This document shows positions 63,841 through 64,000 of a DNA stretch of 64,000 bases, in pieces. The position numbers and the translations under genes were made by a program. The DNA is taken from positions 2,728,001 through 2,792,000 of the forward strand of contig NW_027488379.1 of NCBI RefSeq assembly GCF_051014445.1, in the 5' to 3' direction. A model generated the notes under the pieces. That model searched no databases, was not told where the DNA came from, and saw nothing but the letters and a program-made list of their open reading frames with translations. The stretch is from Colletes latitarsis (taxonomy: Eukaryota > Arthropoda > Insecta > Hymenoptera > Colletidae). Numbering within the stretch: the first letter of the stretch is position 1; each line of letters opens with the position of its first letter.

Positions 63841-64000
63841 CATCAGACTCATACTTTCGCATACTTCACATACTTGTTGAACAGATCCTGGGTTTTTTTC
63901 TGCTTTGGATCACGTAGTAAAGTGGTACCACACTTAAACAGTCAATTAAACTTGGTTTTTATCAATATTTTAGAGGTTAACGCAAGTTAGGTGTGGGATA

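Larger units (their letters stand above)
60401..64000 (+). repeat. 176-bp satellite array, right segment
   Basis: The array resumes in the same orientation at the TACCACACTGAAAC part of the monomer and continues to the window end. Monomers here are more varied. Unusual forms include TCGTCAGGACCGTACTTTCTCATATTTCTG with GGGCTTCCACTGG (62,080 and 62,440), TGCTACCACACTG (60,750 and 63,390) and GGAGTACGTAG (60,914 and 63,555). There is no long higher-order unit, only one duplicated block. No gene is seen. Confidence 0.95.

Overview
The window is almost entirely satellite DNA from an animal, very probably an arthropod and most likely an insect. The evidence for this assignment is a megasatellite with degenerate TTAGG motifs and two LINE-type insertions of kinds common in insects. 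Apart from one retrotransposon reading frame there are no host genes, RNA genes, CRISPR arrays or operon-like structures. I found no new defence or metabolic system. The interest lies in the architecture and evolution of the array.

The satellite monomer is about 176 bp, and every full copy lies in the same orientation. Each monomer carries two TTAGGTCT-type motifs, a CATACTTTCGCAT-type segment, a T-rich stretch, GGATCACGTAG, a perfect palindrome TGTGGTACCACA and a TTTTAGAGGATAACGCATG-type end. Variant monomers fall into at least two broad groups. A-type monomers (about 1-18.4 kb and 21.6-26.3 kb) typically have GATGGCCAGATTCTGGGC. B-type monomers (about 18.4-21.6 kb and 26.3-57 kb) typically have GTTGAACGGATCCTGGG or CATGGCTAGATCCTGGGC. 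A further sparse lineage has ACATACATGTTGACCTGATCGAGG.

The monomers are organised into higher-order repeats with lengths that are whole multiples of the monomer. A 3,340-bp unit of 19 monomers occurs twice in tandem at 1,371-8,050, with later partial copies. A 1,407-bp, 8-monomer tandem duplication lies at 6,931-9,744. A block of about 7.33 kb repeats at an offset of 7,903 bp (45 monomers), at 14,283-21,611 and 22,186-29,514. Units of 8 monomers (1,408-1,409 bp) and 6 monomers (1,056 bp) lie at 35.7-37.9 kb and 50.4-56 kb. The right flank (about 56.1-57.0 kb and 60.4-64.0 kb) is more heterogeneous and has one duplicated block at an offset of 2,641 bp.

Two retroelements interrupt the array, both on the + strand. 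The first (33,703-33,945) is a short GC-rich element end with a 25-nt poly(A) tail and a clean 13-bp target-site duplication lying in the TTAGG-like part of the monomer. The second (56,959-60,400) is a 5'-truncated I/Jockey-type LINE. It has one uninterrupted reading frame carrying the end of the endonuclease, a reverse transcriptase, an RNase H with all catalytic residues, and a C-terminal CCHC motif. The many 60-130-codon open frames inside the satellite are by-products of repetition and not genes.
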